A stretch of DNA of 64,000 nt from Ascidiaceihabitans sp. (GTDB lineage: Bacteria > Pseudomonadota > Alphaproteobacteria > Rhodobacterales > Rhodobacteraceae), in assembly GCA_028825475.1 (NCBI GenBank), contig JAPKAB010000004.1, positions 116,560 through 180,559 of the forward strand, written 5' to 3'. The stretch's first letter is position 1. The number at the start of each line of letters is the position of its first letter. The position numbers and the translations under genes were made by a program. Under the pieces are notes generated by a model, which worked only from the letters and a program-made list of their open reading frames with translations, was not told the origin of the DNA and did not search any database. Below, piece by piece: positions 44,378 to 54,624 of this stretch.

Positions 44378-44406
44378 GGTGTACTCCCCACATGTGGTGG
44401 GGTCAA
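44378..44406 (-). promoter_or_regulatory. Candidate nuo promoter with palindrome in the spacer
   Basis: Minus strand TTGACC-17 nt-TACACC, with CCACATGTGG (44388-44397) between; about 65 bp upstream of nuoA. Confidence 0.4.
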
Positions 44407-44591
44407 CCAACGCAACAGCAATTTTGGCACCCAAATGCCCCTGTTTGCAGCGCTAACACTGCAGCAGTTCCCATTCGGTTAATCTGTGTGCGCACTTATG
44501 ACGCGCATTGGGCAATAAACGATCATCCTATTGCGGCGGTGATTCACTTGCTAAATGTCATCACACGACGATCTGCCAACCAGTTCGAAAA

Positions 44592-45413
44592 TCACATCCA
44601 CGACGCTTTGCGTTTGTCAAAAAACGCGCCAATGCCTTCTGCCGCTTCGTCAGTTTCCCAACGGGTTTTCAGTGCTTCTATGGTGATTTCGATCGTTCCC
44701 TCATCAATCCGAGGGCCCAATCTGCGCGCCAGTGCTTTGGCTGCCGCAACCGCTCCAGGGGCACAGGACAAGTAGGGCACAACTTCGGCTTCAATCGCCT
44801 CAGCAAACTGCGCTGCGGGTACGGCCCGTGCGAGCAAGCCCAGCTCCACAGCCTCAGCTGCGTCAAATATGCGCGATGACATGAAAACACGCCGCGCCCT
44901 GCCCTCTCCCATCCGTGAGACCACGTAAGGGCCTATCGTAGCGGGAATAATGCCAAGACGCGTTTCAGTAAGCCCCATTTTCAAACTATTGATTCCAATG
45001 GCAACATCACAGACCGCGGCCATACCAACTCCACCCCCAAAGGCATTACCCTGCAACGCACCAATCATTGGCTTGGGCATCGTGTTCAACGCTTGCAGCA
45101 TGAAGGCCAGCTTGGACGCCTCCTTGGCGCGGGTTTCAGGGTCCGCTTGCATCTGCTCGCGCATCCATTCCAGATCACCACCCGCACAGAATGATTTGCC
45201 CGTCCCCGTCAGAACCACGACACGCACGTTGTCATCAGCCCCCAGATCAGCCGCGGCTTGTGTCAGTTCAGCTAACATTACAGCCGACAATGCGTTGTGC
45301 TTGGCTTCGCGGTTCAAGGTCAATGTGGCGACGCCACGCGCGTCCACATCAATTTTCAGGGTCTCAAACAAGTATTTACTCCAGATTAAGTATTTATATG
45401 TCTCGTATCGCAC
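44592..45413 (-). CDS. liuC: Enoyl-CoA hydratase, probable methylglutaconyl-CoA hydratase
   Basis: Crotonase fold motifs SFCAGGDLEWMR, QGNAFGGGVGMAAVCDVAI; position in liu operon; true start may be a downstream TTG. Confidence 0.85.
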   Translation of the reverse strand: MRYETYKYLIWSKYLFETLKIDVDARGVATLTLNREAKHNALSAVMLAELTQAAADLGADDNVRVVVLTGTGKSFCAGGDLEWMREQMQADPETRAKEASKLAFMLQALNTMPKPMIGALQGNAFGGGVGMAAVCDVAIGINSLKMGLTETRLGIIPATIGPYVVSRMGEGRARRVFMSSRIFDAAEAVELGLLARAVPAAQFAEAIEAEVVPYLSCAPGAVAAAKALARRLGPRIDEGTIEITIEALKTRWETDEAAEGIGAFFDKRKASWM

Positions 45414-46272
45414 GAGCCATTTCGGCTGCTTGGGCTACAACGGCCAGATCAAGGCCCGTCTCATAACCCAATCGCTGCAAATGCGCGGCCACATCTTCTG
45501 TTGCGACATTACCCGCAGCACCGAGCGCATAAGGGCAGCCACCCAATCCAGCCACTGAAGCGTCAAACACACGAACGCCCAGCGCAAGGGATGCATCGAT
45601 GTTATCCATCGCCCGCCCATTGGTGTCGTGATAATGCCCCGCCAAACGCGCAACGGGGACAACATCACGCACAGCAATCAGCATCTTCGCAATTGTATCG
45701 GGGGTACCAACGCCAATCGTGTCGCCTAACGAAACCTCATAGCACCCCATGCTGAACAAACGCTCAGCAACACGCGCAACCGCACTTGGGTCGACTTCGC
45801 CTTCAAATGGGCACCCAGCAACACAGGACACATACCCACGCACTGGCATATCAATAGTACGCGCCGCCTTAATCACAGCCTCAAATTGATCCAAGGACTC
45901 CTCAATGCTCACGTTAATGTTAGCTTTGGAAAACGCCTCTGAGGCAGAACCAAACACGGCGACCTCATCGGCATTCGCTGCCTTAGCATCGTTAAACCCG
46001 CGCATATTGGGGGTAAGTGCTGCATAACGCACGCCATCAGCGCGACTTATCCGCCCCAATACATCAGCACTGCCTGCCATTTGTGGCACCCATTTGGGAC
46101 TTACAAAGCTTGCACATTCGATACGCCTGTACCCTGCGCGACTGAGACAATCGATCAATGCGATCTTTTGACCGACCGAAACCTCAATCTTCTCATTTTG
46201 GAGCCCGTCACGCGGCCCCATCTCAAAAATATCGACATGACCTAAGTTGGTTCCAAGAGATTGGTCAGACAT
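45394..46272 (-). CDS. liuE: Hydroxymethylglutaryl-CoA lyase
   Basis: VDIFEMGPRDGLQNEK; HYHDTNGRAMDNI; GLGGCPYALGAAGNVATEDV. Confidence 0.95.
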   Translation of the reverse strand: MSDQSLGTNLGHVDIFEMGPRDGLQNEKIEVSVGQKIALIDCLSRAGYRRIECASFVSPKWVPQMAGSADVLGRISRADGVRYAALTPNMRGFNDAKAANADEVAVFGSASEAFSKANINVSIEESLDQFEAVIKAARTIDMPVRGYVSCVAGCPFEGEVDPSAVARVAERLFSMGCYEVSLGDTIGVGTPDTIAKMLIAVRDVVPVARLAGHYHDTNGRAMDNIDASLALGVRVFDASVAGLGGCPYALGAAGNVATEDVAAHLQRLGYETGLDLAVVAQAAEMARAIRDI

Positions 46273-46281
46273 GGGTAACTC

Positions 46282-46953
46282 CTATGATTGCCAAGGGGCA
46301 AAGAATTCCTGTGGGTATAGACGTTCGTCACCTTTTGGCAGGCTGGCTTGAAATGCAGGGCGTTGGGATATGTATTCATACCACACAGAAGTGAGTGGGT
46401 GGGTATCTAATTTCGCAAAATGTAGCGCCATATAAACGGCTTGGCCCACAGAGACATCAGCGGCACTAAAACCAGAGGGCAACAAATACTGTCCATTCCC
46501 ACCTAGTTCCGCCAAGCGCCCTTCGATGGCATCATAGCATTTTGCCAATCTGGCGGCTTCTAACTTCATCACAATCGGACTGCGCATCGTGTCATCATAA
46601 AGGGCGACATGCTGTTGGGTCAAAGCGGCGGAATGCTGACTGATGGTTTCTGAGAAGTGAACCCAAATCAGCCAATCCGCACGTTCAACGTGCCCCGCAG
46701 GCCTGCCCAGCGCATTCGGGCTATATGTTTCACACAAGACTTCGGTAATCGCGCCCGTCTCAAAGATCGAACGCCCGTCTATTTCTAACGCAGGGACACG
46801 ACCCGCAGGTGAACGGGCCAAATAGTTAGGATCGCGCAGGTTCTTACCAAAAGGATGGGTGACCACATCGAATTCGACACCCAACTCATGTAACAACCAA
46901 AGCGACCGCATAGAGCGTGATTGCGGACAGTGGTGCAGTGTTATGCCATTCAT
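46282..46953 (-). CDS. Glutathione S-transferase family protein
   Basis: MNGITLHHCPQSRSMRSLWLLHELGVEF; SIFETGAITEVLCE. Confidence 0.9.
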   Translation of the reverse strand: MNGITLHHCPQSRSMRSLWLLHELGVEFDVVTHPFGKNLRDPNYLARSPAGRVPALEIDGRSIFETGAITEVLCETYSPNALGRPAGHVERADWLIWVHFSETISQHSAALTQQHVALYDDTMRSPIVMKLEAARLAKCYDAIEGRLAELGGNGQYLLPSGFSAADVSVGQAVYMALHFAKLDTHPLTSVWYEYISQRPAFQASLPKGDERLYPQEFFAPWQS

Positions 46954-48887
46954 GTATCAACCTCCTCCAAGCGGATAAGCGCGGCACCTGCTTCTACCTG
47001 ATCCCCCTCACTCACCAAAACCTCAGAAATTACCCCATCACGGGCAGCCAATAGCGCATGTTCCATCTTCATAGCTTCTAACACAGCCAAGCGATCCCCA
47101 GCAGTTACAGACTGTCCTGCTTTGGCGGTGACAGCCTTCACCAATCCGGGCATCGGGGCATCAACGATATTACCGTCCCCCGTAGCACTGGCATCACGTT
47201 GCAAGGGATCAACAACATCAAAGGCAATGCCATAAGCGTCAAACACTGTGACACAGGTCTCTGTCATCGCAACTGCGGGTGCTGACATACCATCTAGCAG
47301 CCATCGTCCCCCCACACACTGGGCCACAACAACAGCGTCATCGACATACCATGTCTGCGTATCAGCACTGTTTACCTCTACAGCAAGAGTTACCACTTCC
47401 CCCTCATGGGACAACGCAACAGATTGGCGCAGCGGAGCCCACAGGTTAAACCCTGCCCCCGCACTGGGCGTATCAAGACCCATAGCCGCCATACCCGCAC
47501 GCGCCCAATGGGATGGCGTCACAACAGCGACAGCCGTCAACGCATCAATGTCACGGGCAATTAAACCTGTATCCACATCCCCAGCGGCAAAACCTTTATG
47601 CTCTGCCAATGCACCCAGAAAGCTAAGGTTGGTTACCGTCCCTGCCACTTGCGTACCCTTTAGCGCAGCAGACAACTTAGCCAGTGCAACATCGCGTGTT
47701 GGCCCATGCACAATCACCTTAGCAATCATTGGATCATAGAACGGGCTAATCGTATCTCCCCCGCGCACGCCACTGTCCGCGCGCACCCCATCAGGAAAAC
47801 GTAAATGGGTCAACGTACCCGTGGCAGGTAGAAACCCCTTGGGGACATCTTCTGCATATAGGCGCGCTTCAAAGGCATGGCCGCTTATTGTCAGCTCGCT
47901 TTGGGATTTAGGCAAAGGCTCTCCCGCTGCCACGCGCAGTTGCCATTCCACAAGGTCTACACCTGTAATGGCCTCCGTCACGGGGTGTTCCACTTGCAGG
48001 CGGGTGTTCATCTCCATGAAAAAGAACCCATCGGCTTTTAATCCGTCAGACCCATCCACGATAAATTCTACCGTCCCTGCGCCCTTATAACCAATCGCCT
48101 CCGCCGCAAGAACGGCAGCTTGCCCCATAGCGTCACGCATCTCTTGGGTCATGTCGGGGGCTGGCGCTTCTTCGATCACCTTCTGATGACGGCGTTGCAG
48201 CGAACAATCACGCTCAAATAAATGAACAGCCTGCGTGCCATCGCCAAACACCTGCACCTCAATATGGCGTGGCTTGGTCACAAACTTCTCAACCAAAACG
48301 TCAGAATTTCCAAACGCGGTTGCAGCCTCAGAGCGGGCAGACGCCAACGCCTCATCAAAGGAACCCGCCTCTTCCACAAGACGCATTCCCTTGCCACCAC
48401 CCCCAGCAACGGCCTTAATCAAAACTGGGTACCCCATCTTACCAGCCTCAGCCGCCAACAGCGCATCATCCTGATCGGCACCATGATACCCCGGCACAAC
48501 CGGCACACCCGCTTTGATCATCAAAGCTTTCGCAGCATCCTTTAGCCCCATAGCGCGGATTGCATCCGCTGAGGGACCAATGAACACCAATCCAGCGGCT
48601 GCTACCTGATCCACAAAATCAGGGTTCTCTGACAGAAACCCGTATCCCGGATGGATCGCCTGTGCGCACGTATCCAACGCCGCTTGAATGATCACATCAC
48701 CGCGCAGATAACTGTCCGCAGGGGCATTACCGCCAACATGAACCGCCATATCCGCCATCTGAACGTGCTTGGCACCTGCATCCACATCCGAATGCACAGC
48801 AACACAAGTCACCCCCATAGATTGGGCCGTCTCGATGACGCGACAGGCAATCTCGCCGCGGTTGGCTATCAGGATCTTGTCAAACAT
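46950..48887 (-). CDS. liuD: Methylcrotonyl-CoA carboxylase biotin-containing subunit
   Basis: MFDKILIANRGEIACRVIETAQ; biotin carboxylase motifs; biotinylation motif VLEAMKMEHAL. Confidence 0.95.
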   Translation of the reverse strand: MFDKILIANRGEIACRVIETAQSMGVTCVAVHSDVDAGAKHVQMADMAVHVGGNAPADSYLRGDVIIQAALDTCAQAIHPGYGFLSENPDFVDQVAAAGLVFIGPSADAIRAMGLKDAAKALMIKAGVPVVPGYHGADQDDALLAAEAGKMGYPVLIKAVAGGGGKGMRLVEEAGSFDEALASARSEAATAFGNSDVLVEKFVTKPRHIEVQVFGDGTQAVHLFERDCSLQRRHQKVIEEAPAPDMTQEMRDAMGQAAVLAAEAIGYKGAGTVEFIVDGSDGLKADGFFFMEMNTRLQVEHPVTEAITGVDLVEWQLRVAAGEPLPKSQSELTISGHAFEARLYAEDVPKGFLPATGTLTHLRFPDGVRADSGVRGGDTISPFYDPMIAKVIVHGPTRDVALAKLSAALKGTQVAGTVTNLSFLGALAEHKGFAAGDVDTGLIARDIDALTAVAVVTPSHWARAGMAAMGLDTPSAGAGFNLWAPLRQSVALSHEGEVVTLAVEVNSADTQTWYVDDAVVVAQCVGGRWLLDGMSAPAVAMTETCVTVFDAYGIAFDVVDPLQRDASATGDGNIVDAPMPGLVKAVTAKAGQSVTAGDRLAVLEAMKMEHALLAARDGVISEVLVSEGDQVEAGAALIRLEEVDT

Positions 48888-49324
48888 CAGCTGCCCTCGA
48901 TCCCGCGCACAGGAAACGCCTCAACCAAAGCAGCCGCTTGTTTTGCCATTTCCTCAACGTCCGCGCGCGAAACGATGGCAGCGGCATCATAGATGTCCTC
49001 GTCATCATCAGCGTTAGGGGTCAATTCCACATCCAATGTAAACACATCGGGGCCATCCCCACGTGCAATGCGCACATCCACCTGCGGCTCAAGGCTCACC
49101 AAATAGGCCTGACGACCCTGCCCCGCGAGCAGATCATTGATCTCGTCCATGAAATCAAAAATATCTGTGGTCATAAGACAAGGCGATTGAAACGCGACAT
49201 CTCCCTCATCCGTGGGACACTTCACATCCAAAACCAACCAGTTGGCCTCGTAAAAGTCCTCTGACACATCGTCAGCATAGCTTTTCACACTCAGGGTCAA
49301 AGGCCCCATTTGAAAATCTGTCAT
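48887..49324 (-). CDS. WapI immunity-protein-like protein
   Basis: DFYEANWLVLDVKCPTDEGDVAFQSPCLMTTDIFDFMDEINDLLAG resembles the WapI immunity fold pattern. Confidence 0.5.
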   Translation of the reverse strand: MTDFQMGPLTLSVKSYADDVSEDFYEANWLVLDVKCPTDEGDVAFQSPCLMTTDIFDFMDEINDLLAGQGRQAYLVSLEPQVDVRIARGDGPDVFTLDVELTPNADDDEDIYDAAAIVSRADVEEMAKQAAALVEAFPVRGIEGS

Positions 49325-49737
49325 TGTCCAAAGTCCTCTACAATTTCAAAACGCTCAAACATCATATCGACATCTGGCGCAAAACGACCCGCTCGGGTCA
49401 AATACGCTTCATAGCCCAAACGCCAATGGGCCAAATCACGAAACTCGCCTTGCTGTGCAACACGCACCTCATCCATTTTATCAAAAGCGATCCGCTCAAC
49501 TGTCAGTGTACGCGTTGCAAGGGCTAGCCGCCCTTCCCAATCCAGCGCAATGTCCACACGACCCACAACTGGCAATTCCTCTGTTCCATCCACATAGATA
49601 GCCCAAGCATCACATGTTCCGGTCTTCACACCAGACCGCATCAAGGCCAATATCTCAGCATTCAACGCCGCACTGTCACCAACAGGATAGGCAAACGCCC
49701 CTTCATATTTTGCTCGCGCAGCAGCCAGAGTCACCAT
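49321..49737 (-). CDS. ASCH domain-like protein
   Basis: NAEILALMRSGVKTGTCDAW...VERIAFDKMDEVRVAQQGEFRDLAHWRLGYEAYLTR follows the ASCH pattern. Confidence 0.65.
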   Translation of the reverse strand: MVTLAAARAKYEGAFAYPVGDSAALNAEILALMRSGVKTGTCDAWAIYVDGTEELPVVGRVDIALDWEGRLALATRTLTVERIAFDKMDEVRVAQQGEFRDLAHWRLGYEAYLTRAGRFAPDVDMMFERFEIVEDFGQ

Positions 49738-49777
49738 GTTCAGCCCCCTTTCATCTTACAAAACAAACTCCGGGTGA

Positions 49778-49805
49778 GGCGCACAGCGCCGAGGGCAGAG
49801 CCCTC
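49778..49805. repeat. Tandem double-hairpin palindromic element
   Basis: GGCGC-aca-GCGCC followed immediately by GAGGGC-aga-GCCCTC in the liuB-ASCH gap. Confidence 0.6.
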
Positions 49806-49815
49806 AAACACCGTA

Positions 49816-51438
49816 TCACATCCGGAACACGCCAAACCGTGTCTCCTCTATCTCAGCATTCAACGACGCCGACAGGCTTAGTGCCAATACATCACGGGTT
49901 TTGCGCGGATCAATCACCCCGTCATCCCACAAACGCGCCGACGCGTACAAAGGATGTGACTGTTCCTCGAACATATCAATCGTGGGCTGTTTGAACGCGG
50001 CTTCGTCCTCAGCAGACCATTCACCACCCTTACGCTCAATCCCGTCACGCTTCACTGTCGCCAAAACGCCAGCCGCTTGGGCGCCGCCCATCACGCCAAT
50101 ACGTGAATTCGGCCAACTCCACATAAACCGCGGCGAATAGGCCCGTCCTGACATGCCGTAGTTACCAGCGCCAAATGAACCGCCAACAACCATCGTAATC
50201 TTTGGAACAGAGGTCGTCGCGACAGCCGTCACCATCTTGGCCCCGTGGCGCGCAATGCCCTCGTTCTCGTACTTACGACCCACCATAAAGCCCGTAATAT
50301 TCTGCAAGAACACCAGCGGGATCTTACGCTGCGAACACAGCTCCACAAAATGCGCACCCTTCTGGGCCGCTTCAGAAAACAACACACCGTTGTTGGCGAT
50401 AATCCCGATGGGACATCCCTTGAGGTGGGCAAACCCCGTTACCAAAGTCTCGCCAAAGCGCGGCTTGAACTCGTCAAAGCGCGAACCATCCACCACCCGC
50501 ATAATCACCTCACGAATGTCATAAGGCTGGCGGGTATCGGCAGGCACGATGCCCAACAACTCTGCTGGATCATAAATCGGTTCATCATAAGACGCCGCCA
50601 TTGATGCACGTACGGCGTGGTTCACCCCGCTGCCATCCCAATTCAACGATGCAACAGCACGGCGCGCCAAGGCCAGCGCATGCGTATCATCCTCTGCCAA
50701 ATAATCCGCAACACCAGAAAGGCGCGTATGCACTTCGCCGCCGCCCAAATCCTCAGCAGACACAATCTCCCCCGTCGCCGCCTTCACAAGCGGCGGACCG
50801 GCCAAGAAAATCGTGCCCTGCTCTTTCACAATGATAGTCACATCCGACATAGCAGGCACATAAGCGCCCCCAGCCGTGCATGATCCCATAACAACAGCAA
50901 TCTGCGGAATGCCCTTCGCGCTCATCTGCGCCTGATTGTAAAAAATCCGGCCAAAATGATCGCGATCCGGAAATACCTCATCCTGATTGGGTAGGTTCGC
51001 GCCGCCACTGTCGACCAGATAGATGCACGGAAGGCGGTTCTGTTCGGCAATCTCTTGGGCCCGCAGATGCTTTTTCACCGTCATCGGGTAATAGGTGCCG
51101 CCCTTTACCGTGGCATCATTGCAAATGACCATCACCTCATGGCCCTGCACCTGCCCAATGCCCGCAATGACACCCGCACAAGGGGCCGCGCCATCATACA
51201 ACCCATGCGCTGCCGTCGCGCCAACCTCCAGAAACGGAGACCCCGCATCCAGCAAATTCGCCACCCGTTCCCGAGGTAGCATTTTTCCGCGTGAAAGGTG
51301 GCGCTCCCTGGAGCGTTCACCACCACCAAGTGCAGCTGCTTGAGCAGCTTCAGAGATATGTGCCAACGCGGCTTCGTGAGCTGCGAGGTTGGCCTTAAAC
51401 GCCTCAGAGGAGGTTAGTATTTGGGATTTAAGTTTCAT
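49816..51438 (-). CDS. liuB: Methylcrotonyl-CoA carboxylase carboxyltransferase subunit
   Basis: [55 protein letters not shown]. Confidence 0.95.
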   Translation of the reverse strand: MKLKSQILTSSEAFKANLAAHEAALAHISEAAQAAALGGGERSRERHLSRGKMLPRERVANLLDAGSPFLEVGATAAHGLYDGAAPCAGVIAGIGQVQGHEVMVICNDATVKGGTYYPMTVKKHLRAQEIAEQNRLPCIYLVDSGGANLPNQDEVFPDRDHFGRIFYNQAQMSAKGIPQIAVVMGSCTAGGAYVPAMSDVTIIVKEQGTIFLAGPPLVKAATGEIVSAEDLGGGEVHTRLSGVADYLAEDDTHALALARRAVASLNWDGSGVNHAVRASMAASYDEPIYDPAELLGIVPADTRQPYDIREVIMRVVDGSRFDEFKPRFGETLVTGFAHLKGCPIGIIANNGVLFSEAAQKGAHFVELCSQRKIPLVFLQNITGFMVGRKYENEGIARHGAKMVTAVATTSVPKITMVVGGSFGAGNYGMSGRAYSPRFMWSWPNSRIGVMGGAQAAGVLATVKRDGIERKGGEWSAEDEAAFKQPTIDMFEEQSHPLYASARLWDDGVIDPRKTRDVLALSLSASLNAEIEETRFGVFRM

Positions 51439-51812
51439 GTTACTTCTTCCACTTTCAAAATACGGGCCGAAATAGGAAAGACCACACTAGCCATAATGAT
51501 CAAAAAGATGCCTATTCGAATGACACCCTCGACAAACGCAGCTCTTTCAATATCGCCAAACTCAATCGACCCATTGTATTTTTGAACACCAGTCAACCAA
51601 ACGGCCGTGAACATTCCAATTATGAGAATGCCGGTTTGTACCAATCCACGGCCACGTTTGATCCGAAGTTTAATCGAACAGTGACCACACCGCAGATATT
51701 CAATTTTATTATCATCCCCATGCATCGTTCGTGTTAAACGCGTATGCGGCTGGATCACGTCACAAGACGGACATGTCAAATTGGCTACACGCATTGTCCA
51801 TGTCGTTTTCAT
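51435..51812 (-). CDS. Zinc-ribbon, two-TM hypothetical protein
   Basis: CPSC...RCGHC then two hydrophobic segments; 4-bp overlaps with both neighbours. Confidence 0.7.
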   Translation of the reverse strand: MKTTWTMRVANLTCPSCDVIQPHTRLTRTMHGDDNKIEYLRCGHCSIKLRIKRGRGLVQTGILIIGMFTAVWLTGVQKYNGSIEFGDIERAAFVEGVIRIGIFLIIMASVVFPISARILKVEEVT

Positions 51813-53290
51813 TTCAATACCTCTGCCATCGCCATCGCCTTCAACTCTTTCCGAATAACCTTACCCGTCACTGTCATCGGTAAAGCCTCCAAAAACCCAA
51901 TTTCCCTTGGATACGAATAACTTGCCAACCTATCCTTAACATAAATCTGCAACCTATCCGCATCTTCATCCGCCCCATCCCGCAACACAACATAAGCCTT
52001 CACAATTTCGGTGCGCAGCGCATCTGGCTTGCCCACAACCCCAACAGTCACAACATCAGGATGGGTCAACAAACAGTCCTCAATCTCCGCAGGGCCAATG
52101 CGATATCCAGCAGAGGTGATCACATCATCCTCACGCCCGACAAAGCGTAAATATTCACCCTCCCAAACGCCACGGTCCCCCGTCAGCATCCAGTCGCCAA
52201 TGAACTTCTCTGCCGTCGCTTCAGGTCGGTTCCAGTATTCTAACATCATCGACGGCGATCCACGGCGCACAGCGATGTCGCCCTCCTCAGCCGTCACCTG
52301 CCCCTGTGCGTCCACAACCTGCACATCATGCCCCGCAACCGGCTTGCCAATACAGCCCGCCCTCACAGGGAAATCAGCGCCGCAAGAGGACACCGTCATA
52401 TTACATTCGGTCTGTCCGTAAAATTCGTTGATCTGAACGCCGAGAGCCTCGCGCCCCCATGCCAACATCTCAGCGCCCAAAGGCTCCCCACCTGAGGCAA
52501 CAGAACGCAATCCAGCAATCGCAGCATCAGACGCCCGCAACATGCGCAGCGCCGTAGGCGGGAAAAACACGTTGCGCACAGCGCCCGCAGATATGATCGC
52601 AGCACAACCCTCGGCCTCAAACTTCTCCATCCGCGCCGCAACCACAGGAACGCCCAAGGCCAAGCCCGGCATCAAAACGTCAAACAACCCGCCAATCCAC
52701 GCCCAATCTGCAGGGGTCCAAAGACAATCGCCTGGCTGGCCTAAATGGTCATGGCTAAGGGAAACACCCGCCAAATGACCGCCCAAGACACCATGCCCAT
52801 GCAACGCCCCCTTAGGGCTGCCCGTGGTGCCACTGGTGTAGATCAGAACGCCAGCGGTATCCGTTTCAACCGCCGTCATCTCAACCACACCGCCCGTGAT
52901 CCCAGCCGTATCTGCCATCCAAGGTTCGGCCAAATCGCCCAGCAATCCAGCGCCCTCATCATCCGTCAGAACGATCTGAATACCCGCATCACCAACACGC
53001 GATTTCAAGGCATCATACTTGAACAATTTAAACAAAGGCACTGAAATTGCACCAATTTTCCAGATCGCGATATGGGCGGCAGCACACCATGGGCTTTGGC
53101 TAAGTAACACACCAACACGGTCACCTGCCTGCACGCGCACCATCAAGGTACGTGCCAAACCATCGGCCATTTCAGCCAAGGTGCCATAGGTAATGTCACG
53201 CCTAGTTTGCCCAGTCAGATCAACAATCGCCAATTGCTCAGCCGGATGGGCCAAACACTGCGCCGCCATATTCTGATCGGTGCTTGGCAT
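51809..53290 (-). CDS. AMP-dependent acyl-CoA synthetase
   Basis: LIYTSGTTGSPKGALHGH; NEFYGQTECNM; YRIGPAEIEDCLLTHPDV. Confidence 0.92.
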   Translation of the reverse strand: MPSTDQNMAAQCLAHPAEQLAIVDLTGQTRRDITYGTLAEMADGLARTLMVRVQAGDRVGVLLSQSPWCAAAHIAIWKIGAISVPLFKLFKYDALKSRVGDAGIQIVLTDDEGAGLLGDLAEPWMADTAGITGGVVEMTAVETDTAGVLIYTSGTTGSPKGALHGHGVLGGHLAGVSLSHDHLGQPGDCLWTPADWAWIGGLFDVLMPGLALGVPVVAARMEKFEAEGCAAIISAGAVRNVFFPPTALRMLRASDAAIAGLRSVASGGEPLGAEMLAWGREALGVQINEFYGQTECNMTVSSCGADFPVRAGCIGKPVAGHDVQVVDAQGQVTAEEGDIAVRRGSPSMMLEYWNRPEATAEKFIGDWMLTGDRGVWEGEYLRFVGREDDVITSAGYRIGPAEIEDCLLTHPDVVTVGVVGKPDALRTEIVKAYVVLRDGADEDADRLQIYVKDRLASYSYPREIGFLEALPMTVTGKVIRKELKAMAMAEVLK

Positions 53291-53293
53291 GGG

Positions 53294-54457
53294 TTACGCC
53301 ATCGCTCCCATCATCTCGCGACCAATCAACATGCGACGAATTTCTGAGGTACCTGCTCCAATTTCCATCAACTTTGCATCGCGGAAGATACGGCCAACCG
53401 GATTGTCGGATAGATAGCCTGCGCCACCCATCGCTTGCACCGCCTGATGCGCCTGCTTCATCGCTTCTTCAGAGGCATACAAACAGCACGCCGCCGCATC
53501 CTGACGCGTCACGTCACCACGATCACAGGCCTTAGCGACCTCATACACATAGGCACGGGCAGAATTCATCGCCGTGTACATATCCGCCATCTTACCCTGC
53601 ATCAGTTGAAAGGAACCAATCGGCTGACCAAACTGCTTACGCTCTGCCATATAGGGCATGATCTCGTCCAAACAGGCGGCCATAATGCCAGTGCCGATGC
53701 CTGCCAAAACCACGCGTTCATAATCCAAACCAGACATCAAAACCGCAACGCCGCGCCCCTCTTCGCCAAGGACGTTCTCAAACGGCACTTCAACCTCATC
53801 AAAGATAAGTTCTGCGGTGTTTGATCCGCGCATGCCCAGTTTATCGAAATGCGGGGATGTGCTGAAACCAACCATCGACTTTTCGATGATAAAGGCCGTC
53901 ATACCTTTGGACCCAGCATCAGGGTCCGTCTTGGCATAGACCACCAGCGTTTCAGCATCTGGACCATTTGTGATCCAATATTTGTTGCCACTCAAACGGT
54001 AATGGTCATTACGCTTTTCTGCCCGCAGCTTCATCGAAACCACATCAGAACCTGCACCCGCTTCTGACATCGCCAGCGCGCCCACATGTTCGCCAGAAAT
54101 CAAACCCGGCAGATACTTTGCCTTCTGCTCAGGCGTGCCATTCAGCTTGATCTGGTTCACACACAGGTTCGAATGCGCCCCGTATGACAGCGATACAGAG
54201 GCAGAAGCCCGCGCAATCTCTTCAACCGCAACAGTATGCGCCAGATAAGACATGCCAGAACCGCCAAATTCCTCGCCTACAGTGATACCCAACAGGCCCA
54301 ATTCGCCCATTTCAGTCCATAACTCAGGGGGAAACGCGTTAGATCGGTCAATTTCCGCCGCCATCGGCTTAACCCGCTCCTGCGCCCACCGGTGAACCAT
54401 TTCGCGCAGGGCATTCACATCCTCACCCAAATCAAATTTCATCGTGGCATTGAACAT
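53294..54457 (-). CDS. liuA: Isovaleryl-CoA dehydrogenase
   Basis: Acyl-CoA dehydrogenase motifs ([49 protein letters not shown]); first gene of liu operon. Confidence 0.94.
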   Translation of the reverse strand: MFNATMKFDLGEDVNALREMVHRWAQERVKPMAAEIDRSNAFPPELWTEMGELGLLGITVGEEFGGSGMSYLAHTVAVEEIARASASVSLSYGAHSNLCVNQIKLNGTPEQKAKYLPGLISGEHVGALAMSEAGAGSDVVSMKLRAEKRNDHYRLSGNKYWITNGPDAETLVVYAKTDPDAGSKGMTAFIIEKSMVGFSTSPHFDKLGMRGSNTAELIFDEVEVPFENVLGEEGRGVAVLMSGLDYERVVLAGIGTGIMAACLDEIMPYMAERKQFGQPIGSFQLMQGKMADMYTAMNSARAYVYEVAKACDRGDVTRQDAAACCLYASEEAMKQAHQAVQAMGGAGYLSDNPVGRIFRDAKLMEIGAGTSEIRRMLIGREMMGAMA

Positions 54458-54490
54458 GGAAACATCCCCTCAAATTGCAGCAGCAAAGTT

Positions 54491-54510
54491 TATTGAACAC
54501 TTGTTCATTA
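54491..54510. promoter_or_regulatory. Near-perfect palindrome upstream of the liu operon
   Basis: TAtTGAACA-ct-TGTTCAtTA, about 35 bp from the liuA start. Confidence 0.55.
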
Positions 54511-54624
54511 CTTAAGCGCAATCAAAGAGAGCGGTCAATAGCGCACAACATTAGGGCACCTGCCGTAACAGATGCCCCATGCGCACAATAATGTATGGAA
54601 TGCGCCGTAAGGCGCTCCTTTGGA

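Noticed and set aside
54602-54615. GCGCCgtaaGGCGC hairpin downstream of the DegT-type aminotransferase
   Set aside because: Short generic hairpin most simply explained as a 3'-end structure; no distinctive feature.
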